The notes beneath the pieces were generated by a model, which worked only from the letters and a program-made list of their open reading frames with translations, was not told the origin of the DNA and did not search any database. A program made the translations under genes and the position numbers. Shown here piece by piece: positions 1 to 11,630 of a stretch of DNA of 64,000 nucleotides; within the stretch, counting starts at the first letter, position 1; each line of letters opens with the position of its first letter. Origin of the DNA: Scolanthus callimorphus (lineage: Eukaryota > Cnidaria > Anthozoa > Actiniaria > Edwardsiidae); contig CM066913.1 of the NCBI GenBank assembly GCA_033964015.1, forward strand, positions 25,694,790 to 25,758,789, in the 5' to 3' direction.

Positions 1-100
1 ACCAAACTTGGGTAAAGTTATTCTGGAGGCAAGGGGGGTGCACTACCAAGGTCACGTGACATGACGTCATCGATGACGTCATCAAAACTAGAAAAGTCAA
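1..100 (-). repeat. Dispersed repeat with double CRE palindrome, reverse copy
   Basis: This is the reverse-orientation relative of the repeat at 40,600-41,375. It shares the 'accaaacttgggt' end, the G/C-rich tract and a double TGACGTCA block at 62-81 with ClaI-type ATCGAT between the two palindromes. It is probably cut by the window edge. Function is unknown; TGACGTCA is the classic CREB/ATF site, but use as such is inference. Confidence 0.65.
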
Positions 101-874
101 TATCTCAAGAAGGCAACATCGCTAGGTGACCAAACCACAGGTTCCCCAAGCTCCGTGGGAGTTTGAAATAATCTATTTGAATAAAGCTAAAGTAGTTTCA
201 ATACGTAATGTTTGTTATTGACTTGACTTACATGAACTGTGCTTCGCTAGCGACTGTATTGGGTCATCACATATCCCTTCTGTAAGAGAAATAACAGTAC
301 AATAATAAACTTTCAATAAACTTTCATTTAGCCATCCTGTACATCCGATAAATTTGAGTTTTGAGTCCGTTTTTAACGATATCTATTTCACCCCTCTTTT
401 CTTTATATAAAATCTCTCAAAGGTAGGAGACTTCCACGCCACCACCCGAGCGAAAACAGCCATAAATTCGAAAAGAAAAGAAATGCTCGAATCCGCTCAA
501 AATCGCCACTGAGCCATAGCGAAAGGATAGAACTTTTCATCTCCGTCGACCGACGGTGCAAAACTTACGTTGTTTAGGAATTAAGGTCGAAAGATTTGTT
601 CTTTCCATGTCTCATTAGGCGTACGTCCAATTAGGCGTGCAGAAAGTCCGTTGAAAAACACAAATTCGAAAGCCATTCAAGATTCGTGTTGATACATAAG
701 GCTTTGTATGCATGGAAAACGTCCTTTATTATACCAATGTTAAATCAGATTACACCAGAAGACAATGTAATTTTATTTGAAACAACTGAAAATGATGGTG
801 CTTCTCTTGGCTTCCGGAAAAGATCTAGCATTGAGCAACCTCGCCGACTTCACGTTGACCAAAAACCACATTTA
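101..874. other. Intergenic, nothing recognised
   Basis: AT-rich DNA with no convincing coding sequence, RNA gene or complete repeat. The longest open frames here are short and have no recognisable domain. Confidence 0.5.
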
Positions 875-1652
875 GCGCAGGAGGTTAAAGGGAGGCTGTC
901 ACGATACGCGCATGCTCCAGGAACGATCACAAGCAAAACAATCTCGTACCCAGAGCCCGTCATCTTTTGGCCAGCGGCAAGATTCAGGGCTCTGGGGGAA
1001 TCGATTTTTTTAAAACCCAGATTCTGGGTTTCCATATGAAACAATCTCCAACCAAAAATTGTCGTTTTTCAACACCTCACGGCCAAAACCATATTTGGAA
1101 TCATTTACCTTATAAGGAAGTGACAGGAGATCCTCTTTTGATAAGAATTTCGGTAAATGTAGCAAGAAAACTGTGAAATTTTGAATGAAAACTTGCAGGA
1201 ATCACAGAGACTCAAGTTCTCGATCTGTCCGCCATTGATTTGGGCTAGGTAACCACGCTAAAATAGCCCACAGCTACCCCGCGCGACTCGACCCAGTCCT
1301 CTCAAGTGCATTCGGCAAAAACGACAATGATTCATTGATATGGGTTTGATTGTTGTATGAAAGTTCGTTACGTTTTGGACTACCACGCATGCTCACAAAT
1401 CGGATTCCCCCAGAGCCCTGAATCTTGCCGCTGGCCAAAAGATGACGGGCTCTGGGTACGAGATTGTGAGCAAAACTATTTAGACCATCCTATCAGAAAA
1501 CTATTGAAGGATGGATTGAGAAATAGCGAGATTAAAACGGATTGTTTTCGTGGTTTTCAGCCTTCGCTAGCTATCGTTACGGGACGATACTTCTTTGTTT
1601 TGAGATGCGCAGAACAGCTGCGCAGTTGCGTGACAGCCTCCCTTTAAAGCCT
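875..1652. repeat. Inverted-repeat element with interrupted arms
   Basis: The left arm (875-1003) reappears in reverse complement on the right as two blocks, 1401-1476 and 1619-1652. The inner block is about 75 bp and nearly perfect (around ggctctgggggaatc). The outer block includes aaagggaggctgtcacg. About 120 bp sits between the two right-hand blocks and is missing on the left, so the right arm probably took an insertion. Open frames through this region are by-products of the repeat. No clear TSD was found. Confidence 0.65.
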
Positions 1653-1709
1653 GTGAGGATTCTTGTTGATGTTTTTAAATACCGGTCTCTTAAAACAAAC
1701 AAAAACTAC

Positions 1710-1909
1710 AATAGACCTCCTCGGCCTGGGCGTAATGTTTTCTTATTTCAGATCACGTGGCATTCCCCTGAGTATTCTTTCTTTGTTTTTCCGCTATGCA
1801 CCGAAGGATATATGAATATGAAAGCAACCCAAACAAAGAAAGATTATTCAAATGAATCCCATGTGATCTGAAATGGGAAAACATTACGCCCAAGCCGAGG
1901 AGGTCTATT
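1710..1909. mobile_element. 200-bp palindromic MITE
   Basis: Termini aatagacctcctcgg and ccgaggaggtctatt are inverted, and arms of about 75 bp continue inward through 'cagatcacgtg'. The centre contains tgcaccgaaggatatatgaat. The same ends and centre occur in the 1.1-kb element at 22,671-23,787, so this is a short internally deleted family member. No transposase is encoded. Confidence 0.75.
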
Positions 1910-2203
1910 CCTCCCTGCTGAGAAGTTCTGCTGAGCAGTTGTCATGATTAAGTACTTTAAGGGTGTGTTTACCTATTTTTTTGAACCGTTGCTAGGGAAA
2001 ATTGTAAGACCTTTCTAAAAGTTCACCTTTCAAGGAAGATCTTTGGAATTTTGAGGACTAACTTCGGATCGAACGAGATGTCAGTTTCAATGACGTCATC
2101 ACGTGACGTCATTGCTAGAGAAAAAATATTTCTCGTTCTCTATACTTTCTCGTTCTCATTTTTGTGATAATAATAATAAAACAAATAATAAGCGCATTTT
2201 TGT

Positions 2204-2241
2204 AACAACAACAACAACAACAACAGCAGCAGCAACAACAG
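2204..2241. repeat. (CAA)n(CAG)n microsatellite
   Basis: Uninterrupted CAA triplets followed by three CAG-type triplets and more CAA. Confidence 0.9.
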
Positions 2242-2474
2242 CTCGACTAAGTATTTTCCCTATTTTTTGGGAAAACAGGAAGCAGGGCTTTATTAAGATG
2301 TAAGGAGAAAGAATGAACTACAGATTCTGATATTTATTTCAATAATTCCTTTCCAAAGAAGTCGGAAAACGTCCAGTGAAGTGCAGCCTTTCGTGTAGCA
2401 GATGCTTACACCACTGAAGACTGATTAACCACAGGCTACCCGCTAACATGTTCCCAGCATAGCAACCGTGCAAA

Positions 2475-2828
2475 CATAGTATAATATTCCGCCCTGTCTA
2501 TTGTTATTCATGATATGTAAATAAGGTATGGGAAATCGCTCTGGCCTGGGACAAGCCCAAACCAAAACGAGTATAAAGTGTGCATTACTGCACTCCAAAC
2601 CCTAGGCTTCCTCAGTGGGCGGGAGGGTGGGCCGCTCAACCGTACAGCTAACAACGACCAAGAGTGGAGTGACAATGAGTGGATACCGCGTGACCCTTTT
2701 GTATTCATGATTTGCATATTCCAGGGCATTCATTATTATTATGCAAATGACTTTGCATAGTATAATATTCCGCCCTGTCTATTGTTATTCATGATATGTA
2801 AATAAGGTATGGGAAATCGCTCTGGCCT
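2475..2828 (+). repeat. Exact 73-bp direct repeats 281 bp apart
   Basis: Positions 2475-2547 and 2756-2828 read the same over 73 bp, beginning catagtataatattccgcc. The sequence between them is unrelated and contains no ORF of note. It could be a recent segmental duplication or the terminal repeats of a very small element; no TSD supports the second reading. Confidence 0.8.
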
Positions 2829-4845
2829 TTCCCAAGCCGCACTCTAACTCTCTCATCAGTTCCCACATAGTAACCAATTGCCCCAAGATACAAACAAAAT
2901 CGTTATTTGTTGTATGTCCCCACAAGTTGAGACGTCTCAGGTGTTACTACCCCTTTAATACTTAACTATTCCGCGCTTCTCTCCTAATCCTTATCTCTAA
3001 TCTTATTACCAAAATATATGCAATGGCTAAACAATACTGCCTGCCGATTGAGCCATATGTATATGCAATGGCTAAATAGTTAGAGATAGAAAAATAGAGT
3101 GAAGCCTTATACGAAGGAATGTAAGCAAAGGAGTCCTGGGGACAAGTATGGTTACCGTATGGTATCTTGGATTCGGTATGGCTGGAACTCTACTATATTC
3201 AGTATTAATAATCTTACAGGGAAAACCACGTGAAAGCTACAACAAGTGAAAACAAAGTACAATGGCAAAAACCGGCTCGAGCAAACCGAAAGAGTAGTGA
3301 AGTTTAGCATTTTTTCTCGGTGCCTTAAAATACTTCAATGAACTCGAGACTTAGAGGGTTATTTTTGGTATATATTCAAGATTAATTTACGGAAGTATAA
3401 AAAAAAAATCATATGAGATTTTTGTCAGAGGCGAAAAGTGTAAATTTTATAACAAACGTAAGATTTATAACATAATTTCTCAAATTTTGCAGTTTGCTTG
3501 AACACATGCCAAACAAAATCGGAAGCATTCCAAGAAGTGAAATTTGGCTGTACATTGCCTTGGGTTTGTAGATTATTCGGGCGGCAAGGATCTTTTAATT
3601 CCGCAGATATTAGCCATTCTTTTTCAAGGAAATCTTTGCGGCATAAATAACTTTGACATTTTGGAGCCTGAAAAAGTCCGTTCGAATAACATAAAATCTG
3701 CCCAATGAATGCTCTCCAAACTTGCTGTGATTAATGTTAGCTACTCAGGGATTAGTGCGAGGGGTGTCATTTGAAAAGTTTAGGTCGCGCAACGCGTCTG
3801 ATGGCTGCGTATTATAAACAAGGGTGTGGTTATAACGTTGCTATAGCAACTCCGATCACAACACAATGCACACTACAACAAAGTTCAAACCCTCCAGGGT
3901 AACCATGTGAAAGTTCAGACCGGTACAGGTTTTTGAGCCTGAACAGCAGGCAAACAAAGTTTGGTGGTGGAGAGCAGAAAAAATTGTAGGCAGCCTCCTT
4001 AAGCGTGCACTATTTTTTCTTTTAAGTACGAAATATTGCTAGATTATAATTATTTTTCTCCAAGAGAATGTCAACAATGCATATATTCTCGTTCTCTAGC
4101 CTTTTTCATCCTAAAATACTTGAGAAATATAAACAAATTTTGGGAAGACGGCGTTTTTCACTGTCTTCGGTCGCCCAGTCTCACCAAGAAATGTGATGAA
4201 AATCGGGCTAGGGTCTTATTGTTTCCGAATAGTTGCAATATTTCCGAAGACCTGTCTGAAAATGTTTTATGCTATAGCATCAGGAAACCAATTTGACAAG
4301 ATATCCTGAAAATATGAGGTCCTGTATCGTGTTCAGAGCAACTCATCTGTCCATTTTTCCTGTAAGCTGAAATTGAGATTTTCGATGTTCGTTTTTAAAC
4401 CCTGTATTTCAATGCTAAGCGTTCGATTTAGACCTCACTTTCAATGTACTTGGGCATTTAACCTAAACATAAACTTTTAATGTTGTTAGGTCGCTTCGTT
4501 AAGCATGTGATAAGTTTCCAGCAGTCATAGAGGTTCAATTGATAGCCTTGTTCCTGCGCGCGGGATTTTCTACGTCATTTTCAGCAAATAAAAAATGACG
4601 ATTTTTTCCCCTGAACTTCAGCACTTCATAGAAAATACCTCAAAACAACGCCTCGATTCTTGCAAGCATCGTTCTCTTTAAACCTATGGAGTTTTTAATT
4701 GATCAAACCCTGCCCTTTAGACGTAAACCGGGAAAAACCGCGCGCACGGGAGCTCAGACAATCAGCGACATAAATGCTTGATAAAATGCTTTCAAAATCA
4801 GTTTTCTATACTTAAGACCCAATATTTCTTAAAATAAATCTAAGT
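2829..4845. other. Intergenic, no gene recognised
   Basis: AT-rich sequence with scattered short repeats (atatgcaatggctaaa occurs twice near 3,015 and 3,060). I see no supported exon, RNA gene or full transposon. Confidence 0.5.
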
Positions 4846-4846
4846 A

Positions 4847-4925
4847 ATCCCCCCTCCCCCTATTCAATGTTGATCCCCAAGGTTTCTAGCGTCGGTAAAC
4901 AACATTGAAATGGGGGGCTGGGGGT
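4847..4925. repeat. Short C/G-rich hairpin (MITE-like)
   Basis: A C-rich arm followed by tattcaatgttg pairs with caacattgaaatgggggg across a loop of about 25 bp. The size and form match the simple foldback elements elsewhere in this window. Confidence 0.55.
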
Positions 4926-5348
4926 TTAGGAGTGACAGAGGCGAATTATAAACTGGTTGATACAAGACTTTGCGATTCTAGCAGAAACGCGGATACGTGC
5001 CTAATTTTTATCAACAATTTTGTCGCTGATTGTAGCTCTGCAATACCACAACGTCTGTAAATTATGCACTGTCAAACTCTCCCAGACTGCTCCTGTCATC
5101 GAAACTGACTAATTCCGCATTTACAAGGGCTCGATGTTGCTGGTGCAGCCCGCTATGGAAGAAAGAATATTTTTTCAACTCAATCAATTAATCGGTCATT
5201 TACAAGCGTAAACCCCATAAATTCCACGGTGATCATTTCAAAATTCACTGAAATTCGAGGCTGGGTATCCCAAGCTGGGCTCCCCAAAAAATGGATACAT
5301 TTGTTATAAGAATAAACCATGCAGTAATAAGTAGGGTGTGTATGATTG

Positions 5349-5395
5349 GAGTTCCGCTTTTACGCATTGCCTAAATCCATATATCATCGTTATCA
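5349..5395 (+). repeat. Solo copy of a dispersed terminal sequence
   Basis: The stretch gttccgcttttacgcattgc followed by ctaaatccatatatcat is a diverged copy of the terminal inverted repeat of the element at 31,318-32,621, and is also related to 12,461-12,494. Confidence 0.5.
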
Positions 5396-5799
5396 CTGCA
5401 CTGTGCAAATAATACATATCTCTTTGACAGTCAAATGAAGCCTACTCTGTTTCTCTTTCCAAATATCTTATACAGATGTTACCTTGCTTTCTCCTATGCA
5501 AAGATTGTTCGTGTTCATGACGAAAGTTTTCATGTTTTCTCTGCCATTGACATTGTATGCTGCAAGCAGTAGCGAGCTTTTCTGTTCACCTTTCTCACGT
5601 CAAAGATATAGTGCCTACTCAAACTTCTCCAATTAAGTTCCTTCTTTGAACTATTTGTAAATTCTGATGGCTTTCATTTGTTCACCCATTTGACTTCCAG
5701 TTCACCCTCGTCGCTTCCATTTTGTTTTGAGAAGAAGAATATTACCCATGATGCTTCGTCGTCAGAGTTAAGATAGATATTTTGCGCGGCGTCTTTTGC

Positions 5800-5945
5800 T
5801 GGCGTGGCTCAATCGGGTGAGCGCCACGTTGCAAACTGAAAGGTTACGAGTTCGAGCACAGGCACGGGCGCGGCAATGAAGAGTTGTTTTTCTTCTTTTA
5901 TTTGGCATCGTACAAATGGGGTGCATGAATGAGTAAAAATTGTTA
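5800..5945 (+). mobile_element. tRNA-derived SINE candidate
   Basis: An A-box-like TGGCTCAATCGGG at 5805-5817 is followed about 30 bp later by a B-box-like segment (GAGTTCGAGCAC, about 5848-5859). This is the internal RNA polymerase III promoter layout of tRNA-derived SINEs. The sequence does not fold as a full tRNA with a matching acceptor stem, so it is not called as a tRNA gene. The 3' boundary is uncertain. Confidence 0.5.
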
Positions 5946-6056
5946 CACCGGAAGTTGAACGTGATGGATTGTAACTCTAGTGTGGTTAATTGACATACTG
6001 ACACAAACCACACCTACTTTCGCATTTGCGCTGCGCGTGCATGAATGAGTAAAAAT
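5921..6056 (+). repeat. 20-bp exact direct repeats flanking 96 bp
   Basis: gtgcatgaatgagtaaaaat occurs at 5921-5940 and again at 6037-6056. The pair could be the target-site duplication of a small insertion or a local duplication just 3' of the SINE candidate. Confidence 0.6.
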
Positions 6057-7059
6057 GGAAAGGAAAAGAAACCAATAAGTTTAAAGAAGCGGAAAATAAA
6101 AGAAAGAAAGAAACTTACGTTGTGTGTCTGTGGTCCGTTGAATCTCTGGCGTTGAACTGAATATTATGACTAGCATTAATGAGCAACTAAAGGAAATAAA
6201 AGAAACTAAAGAACCATTATTCTATTGTATTCGCTATTCTATTGTCTAAGTCGCGAAAGTTTATTTTGTGGCACTTACAGTCAACACTAGTCGAAAGGAG
6301 GACAGGAGGACCTAGACCTAATAACCTAGTGGTTTTGTGTCTGTTATTTTGTTCTACAACGCCAATGAGGTGTTGTGTGTTATTCTATTGTCCAACCAGA
6401 GAGGAGTTTCAAGCACTAATTAATAGCCATAGTTTTAAGGCCATATGAGTTATGATTTAGTTACTTTACCATGCTGACCATAGTCATTGTTTTCTAGGAC
6501 GTTATCACTTTATGCAAGCTCGTTAACAAGTGCAAAGGTTTGTCAATAAGCCATTTGCATCATGACGTATTTTACTTCAACTACCATCTACCACCTTTAC
6601 GCCATCCCTTTTGTTCGTTCAATTACCACTATTGTTTCCAAGAAAACTGAAAGTGATTCTGGATGTTGTGGTAAAATGACGCAATGGTGCAAATGCATGG
6701 TTCTTTGAATGGCGAGTCGATGGTATAGTCTAGGAGCAGATCTTGAAAAGAGGCCTAGAAAGTGGTTTTCGTAGCACCCTTCGCGCAGACCCGGGAAAGT
6801 AGCATAGGATGATAGTTATATGTATAAGGTTTAATTTGGACCGGTTGTTACAAATGAGCCGATGGGACAACATTCCGATTTCGGGCACTTTTGTTACAAG
6901 ATGCTCACATGTTCTTTGTAAAATTCTAAACTAATTCAAAGCCTGTAAAATTCAAAATCTTACCAAGAAACACATCAAACTCGGCATACTTGTAGAAGTA
7001 AATGCGTTTCAAATGGTTAGATATAAAATTGTGCCGTAATTTTCGTACGTACTGTAAAA
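6057..7059. other. Intergenic, nothing recognised
   Basis: No domain-bearing frame, RNA gene or terminal repeat was seen. The last part may belong to the 5' part of LINE ORF1, because basic residues and the 'SHRVGKKG' block begin near 7,080. Confidence 0.4.
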
Positions 7060-7422
7060 GTGAAGGTCATATGTCGATCTCACCGTGTTGGTAAAAAGGG
7101 GGTCAAGCCACAAAGTATAATTGTAAAGTTGACCAAACACAACACCAAAGTCCAAATCCTAAAGAAGCGCTCTGTATTAAAGGTAAAGAAATCTAATATC
7201 TTCATTAATGAAGATATCACAAAGCACAGAATTGATATTCTAAAATTCTTGAAGACTAATGGTAAGGATATCATCTCTAAAACATGGACCATAGATGGAG
7301 TGGTGTTCATGAGGTTCAGCGTGGACGAGGATTTAGTCAAATCAGTAACTACGTTACACGAGTTTAAAAAACTATTGAAAAAGTTCTCGGATAACACCCT
7401 ATTATTATCTTCTGTAGCTTGA
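7060..7422 (+). CDS. LINE ORF1-like C-terminal fragment
   Basis: A 120-residue frame of basic, lysine-rich composition. The blocks 'RVGKKGVKPQSIIVKL' (about residues 9-24) and 'NIFINEDITKH' (about 46-56) resemble the C-terminal RNA-binding region of non-LTR retrotransposon ORF1 proteins, with a conserved 'PxxIIVKL' strand followed by 'INEDLT'. It lies just upstream of a LINE endonuclease frame on the same strand, as expected for ORF1. The N-terminal coiled coil is missing or outside the frame. The first methionine is probably not the native start. Likely a dead copy. Confidence 0.55.
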   Translation: MKVICRSHRVGKKGVKPQSIIVKLTKHNTKVQILKKRSVLKVKKSNIFINEDITKHRIDILKFLKTNGKDIISKTWTIDGVVFMRFSVDEDLVKSVTTLHEFKKLLKKFSDNTLLLSSVA

Positions 7423-7604
7423 TAGCTAATACTTTTGCATATACATATTGATAAGTGTATTTGTAAATTTATAGGAAGGCAACGAAATTATATAACTGCA
7501 AAAATTTTGCCTCTTGGAGCAGCTGCATTTTGATACACTAAAGTTTTTTAAGTATTTTTTTTTTACTTCTGATACTTTTACTTTTGTATATATTAGAAAT
7601 TAAC

Positions 7605-8907
7605 TTATGATTCTTGGGAAATGTAGACATTGCACAAGGAATGTTCTTGACAACCATAATGCACAAGTGCTACTCCTAAAATTTCAACTCCAAATGCTTT
7701 CAGTGACTGGGTATGTAACAGTTGTATTTCACATTTTTTGCCAGCCTTCCAACCAGACCTCAGTGATAGCTCAAGACCAACTTTCAATGATGTTATAAAT
7801 GTTTCAAATAATTTCATAAACCCCTTCACATTAAATCAAGATACAGACACTGAAATGAATCCTGATGACCAATTTTTTAGTAACCATGAAGTAAATTGCA
7901 ACTATTTCCTCAGTACAGAATTGAACAAAGTGATTGAAACAAAATCTCTCAATAAGGCAGACAATTTTGCTGCATTAAATGTAAATGCCAGGAGTCTAAA
8001 GAAGAATTTTGATAAAATAAAGCTTTCACTAGACTCAATTAATCTAAACTTCCAAGCTATTTGTATTTCCGAAACATGGCTTAATGATTCATTACCAAGT
8101 AAACTGATTCATATTCCTGGGAAAATCTTTGTTAAAAATAACAGGAAAAGCGATATCAAATCAAATGGAGGTGGTGTTGGAATTTATGTAGATGAAAATC
8201 TTAATTTTGCTGAAAGGCTTGATCTTAATGAATCTAGTGACAATATTGAATGCATATTTATTGAAATTAAATTAGAAAAAGATAAAAACATAATCATTGG
8301 ATCTATTTATAGACCACCTGTTGGCAATATTCCCCTCTTTAATGAAAAGATAAACAACATACTAGATGTCATTGACAAAGAAAACAAAATTCATTATTTG
8401 TTAGGTGACTATAATATCAATCTCATAAATTACAATGACCATGCACAAACAAATGAATTCATAAATACTTTCTTCTCTCATTTTTCCATGCCAATAATAA
8501 CAAAACCAACAAGAATTACCAGGAACACTGCAACTCTTATAGATAATATTTTCACTAATAATTTGATAACAATGTTTTGAGTGGTATTCTCTACTCAGAT
8601 ATTTCTGATCATTTGCCTAATTTCATAATTACAAATAAAAATTTAAGAAATAATCTTAAAAGCAAGACAGGCATTATGAAAAGAAACTTTAGTAGTGTAA
8701 ATATTAACAAATTTAGGGAAGCTGTTAGTTCTTTAGATTGGAATGATGTACTAGATAACACTAATGCAAATATTGCATATACTGTATTCATAGAGAAACT
8801 TTCAAATGTTTTCAATAATTGCTTTCCCATTGAGAAATTGAAACGAAAAAGATGCACTCCCAAAAACCCTTGGGTTACATCAGCCATACTCAAATCTATA
8901 AACAAAA
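7605..8907 (+). pseudogene. LINE ORF2: PHD finger plus APE-like endonuclease, 3'-truncated
   Basis: A broken PHD-type zinc finger comes first: 'CRHC' near 7,624 and 'WVCNSC' near 7,705-7,725, in different frames. The AP-endonuclease-like domain of a CR1/L2-type LINE follows at 7,960-8,660. Recognisable blocks are 'LNVNARSL', 'ISETWLND', 'GGGVGIYV', 'GSIYRPPVG', 'LLGDYNINL' and 'TRITRNTATLIDNIFT'. A frameshift near 8,577 moves the 'SDISDHLP' block into another frame. The reverse transcriptase is absent: the coding sequence stops at 8,907, where the minisatellite begins. LINEs normally lose their 5' end, so loss of the 3' end points to later damage. Confidence 0.75.
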
Positions 8908-10405
8908 AGCACTAGGATCTGAATCACTAGGATCTGAATCACTAGGATCCGAATCACTAGGATCCGAATCACTAGGATCTGAATCACTAGGATCCGAATC
9001 ACTAGGATCCGAATCACTAGGATCCGAATCACTAGGATCCGAATCACTAGGATCTGAATCACAAGGATCTGAATCACTAGGATCCGAATCACAAGGATCT
9101 GAATCACTAGGATTTGAATCACTAGGATCCGAATCACTAGGATCTGAATCACTAGGATCCGAATCACTAGGATCCGAATCACTAGCATCCGAATCACTAG
9201 CATCCGAATCACTAGGATCCGAATCACTAGGATCTGAATCACTAGGATCCGAATCACTAGGATCTGAATCACTAGGATCTGAATCACTAGCATCCGAATC
9301 ACTAGGATCCGAATCACTAGGATCTGAATCACTAGGATCCGAATCACTAGGATCCGAATCACTAGCATCCGAATCACTAGGATCCGAATCACTAGGATCT
9401 GGATCACTAGGATCCGGATCACTAGCATCCGAATCACTAGGATCCGAATCACCAGGATCCGAATCACTAGGATCCGAATCACTAGGATCTGAATCACTAG
9501 GATCCGAATCACTAGGATCCGAATCACTAGCATCCGAATCACTAGCATCCGAATCACTAGGATCCGAATCACTAGGATCCGAATCACTAGCATCCGAATC
9601 ACTAGCATCTGGATCACTAGGATCTGGATCACTAGGATCCGAATCACTAGGTTCCGAATCACTAGGATCCGAATCACTAAGATCTGAGTATCACTAGGAT
9701 CTGGATCATTAGGATCTGAATATCACTAGGATCTGAGTATCACTAGGATCTGAATCACTAGGATCCGAATCACTAGGATCTGAATCACTAGGATCCGAAT
9801 CACTAGGATCCGAATCACTAGCATCCGAATCACTAGCATCCGAATCACTAGGATCCGAATCACTAGGTTCCGAATCACTAGGATCCGAATCACTAAGATC
9901 TGAGTATCACTAGGATCTGGATCATTAGGATCTGAATATCACTAGGATCTGAGTATCACTAGGATCTGAATCACTAGGATCCGAATCACTAGGATCCGAA
10001 TCACTAGGATCCGAATCACTAGGATCCGAATCACTAGCATCCGAATCACTAGGATCCGAATCACTAGGATCCGAATCACTAGGATCCGAATCACTAGGAT
10101 CCGAATCACTAGGATCTGAATCACTAGGATCTGAATCACTAGCATCCGAATCACTAGGATCCGAATCACAAGGATCTGAATCACTAGGATCCGAATCACT
10201 AGGATCCGAATCACTAGCATCCGAATCACTAGCATCCGAATCACTAGGATCCGAATCACTAGGATCCGAATCACTAGCATCCGAATCACTAGGATCCGAA
10301 TCACTAGCATCCGAATCACTAGCATCCGAATCACTAGGATCCGAATCACTAGGATCCGAATCACTAGGATCCGAATCACTAGCATCCGAATCACTAGGAT
10401 CTGAA
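8908..10405. repeat. 15-bp minisatellite, about 100 copies
   Basis: Tandem 15-mers of the form GGATCCGAATCACTA run for about 1.5 kb. The main variants are C/T at position 6, G/C at position 2 (GCATCC) and rare CAAGG or GGATCA forms. A block with 'aagatctgagtatc' and 'ggatcattaggatctg' occurs twice, 216 bp apart (near 9,651 and 9,867), showing higher-order duplication. Because 15 is divisible by 3 and no unit holds a stop, several frames stay open for hundreds of codons (GSESL on plus, DSDPS or LVIRI on minus). I regard these as non-coding. Confidence 0.95.
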
Positions 10406-10522
10406 ATCTGAAGCGAGGAAATGTTTGGCAAGTCAAATGGAAATGATCTGATTTTGCAGCCTGATGCAAAGCTGTGCTGAAGAAACGAAATGTTTTTCAT
10501 TTTAAAGTGAAAAACTTTTAAA
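10406..10522. other. Minisatellite flank
   Basis: Short unique sequence between the array and the next inverted-repeat element. Nothing is recognised. Confidence 0.5.
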
Positions 10523-11052
10523 GTGCATATCACCCCTGAAAAGAGCGAAATGGGACGAATTCTACGTGTTTCAAGCTTTAAATGATGTATGATACGTGCG
10601 ATTCAAAAGTAGCCGATTTTGCTCATTTGGTCACCCTGTGGCTAACAGGCCGATAATGGGATTACCGGGTCGAGCTTTCTTGTGACGTGTCCAGAGGTAT
10701 TGTTTTCAGCTGTCATTTAAATGTAGATTCAAGAGAAGTGCACTACAATATATTATTTTCCACGGATGCATAAGAGAAACTCATTTTGATATGCTTGTCA
10801 ACATCTATAGATGTGAATTATTTCGCATTTTGAATGTTTGAAATGTTTTTTCGACACTATAACAGAACAATACCTCTCGCCACGTCATTCGACCCAGGCC
10901 CTTTTCAGCGCGACCGTCTTCGTCGAAGGAATAATTCAAAAATCTGTAAAATATTAATTTTTCTCAATGAAATGGAAAACAGTTTTTGGTAAGTTACTTC
11001 TAATGTCTTATACTATTTGTCCCATTTCGCTCTTTTCAGGGCTGATATGCAC
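10523..11052. mobile_element. 530-bp inverted-repeat MITE
   Basis: The ends gtgcatatcacccctgaaaa and ttttcagggctgatatgcac are inverted; each arm continues through 'gagcgaaatgggac' for about 34 bp. A second inverted pair lies inside, with 'agaggtattgtt' near 10,692-10,705 and 'aacaatacctct' near 10,866-10,877. No transposase is seen. Confidence 0.65.
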
Positions 11053-11122
11053 GTTTATTGTTGTCCGCCACACTTACATCGTAATTGATATCGGGTCTTA
11101 ATATGAGTTGTTTATTTTGTAG

Positions 11123-11209
11123 GACTCTCTGGAGGTCATGTGTGCAAACGATGAAAACGCACTTGGTTTTACTTTAGACTTGTACTCTAGATATATGGAT
11201 GCCGCTAAA
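11123..11209 (+). CDS. Possible host exon, unknown product
   Basis: A T-rich tract ending ttttgtag is followed by an 87-bp open stretch (29 codons, phase 0) starting DSLEVMCANDENALG and ending in a GTACGT donor at 11,210. The residue mix looks like real protein, but no family is recognised and neighbouring exons were not identified. An overlapping frame (11,199-11,432) precedes an aataaa at about 11,449, so a terminal exon is an alternative reading. Confidence 0.25.
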
Positions 11210-11527
11210 GTACGTAATGCATTACAAAACATTTTACTTTATGTCTTCATTGATGCCTAGGGTTGGAATGGCATTGGGATTTGACAACTTTTATGGTTCA
11301 GGTTCGGTGCACTTCAGTGTGTCTGAAACTACCCTGGGTAACAGAGTCTTCGAGCTTTACTCGTTTACTGGCACGGTAAGCCAAGGCGCTGCCACAAACA
11401 CTGAAGCTTGGAGACTCTGGTGCCCAGGATAGTCTAAAACTGTTTTTCAATAAAATAAATTGTGGTATTCCAGTGGAGTGGATTAGAGGGATGGATTATG
11501 GAAATAAGGTAGACAGTACATACTACT
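11210..11527. other. Mostly unrecognised; short ORF and poly(A)-like signal
   Basis: A 77-codon frame at 11,199-11,432 is followed by caataaaataaa near 11,448. No domain is recognised, and I do not call a gene. Confidence 0.35.
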
Positions 11528-11630
11528 AATTAACCGAGCGTGAGGTCATTACAGGGAAATCTCAGACTGAGGTCTTGCAAGGCCGAGGTCTGAGATTACC
11601 CTGTAATGACCGAGCTAACTAGGTTAATAA
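11528..11630. repeat. Palindromic hairpin MITE
   Basis: attaaccgagcgtgaggtca and its imperfect reverse complement at 11,600-11,630 flank a short loop. The arms include 'ttacagggaaatctcagac'. The same 'ttaaccgag...gaggtc' terminal design occurs at 18,442-18,556. Confidence 0.7.

Noticed and set aside
5800..5880. Intact tRNA gene
   Set aside because: A- and B-box-like motifs are present, but a matching acceptor stem and anticodon arm could not be drawn; a SINE fits better.
8852..9697. 281-codon plus-strand frame of GSESL repeats and matching minus-strand frames
   Set aside because: They are by-products of a stop-free 15-bp minisatellite; all phases are open and no promoter, splice or unique coding sequence is attached.
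8908..10405. CRISPR array
   Set aside because: Units are contiguous 15-mers with no spacers, in animal DNA.
9925..10533. 202-codon minus-strand Ser-Asp repeat protein resembling surface SD-repeat proteins
   Set aside because: Same minisatellite in another phase; the short unique N-terminus has no signal peptide or domain.
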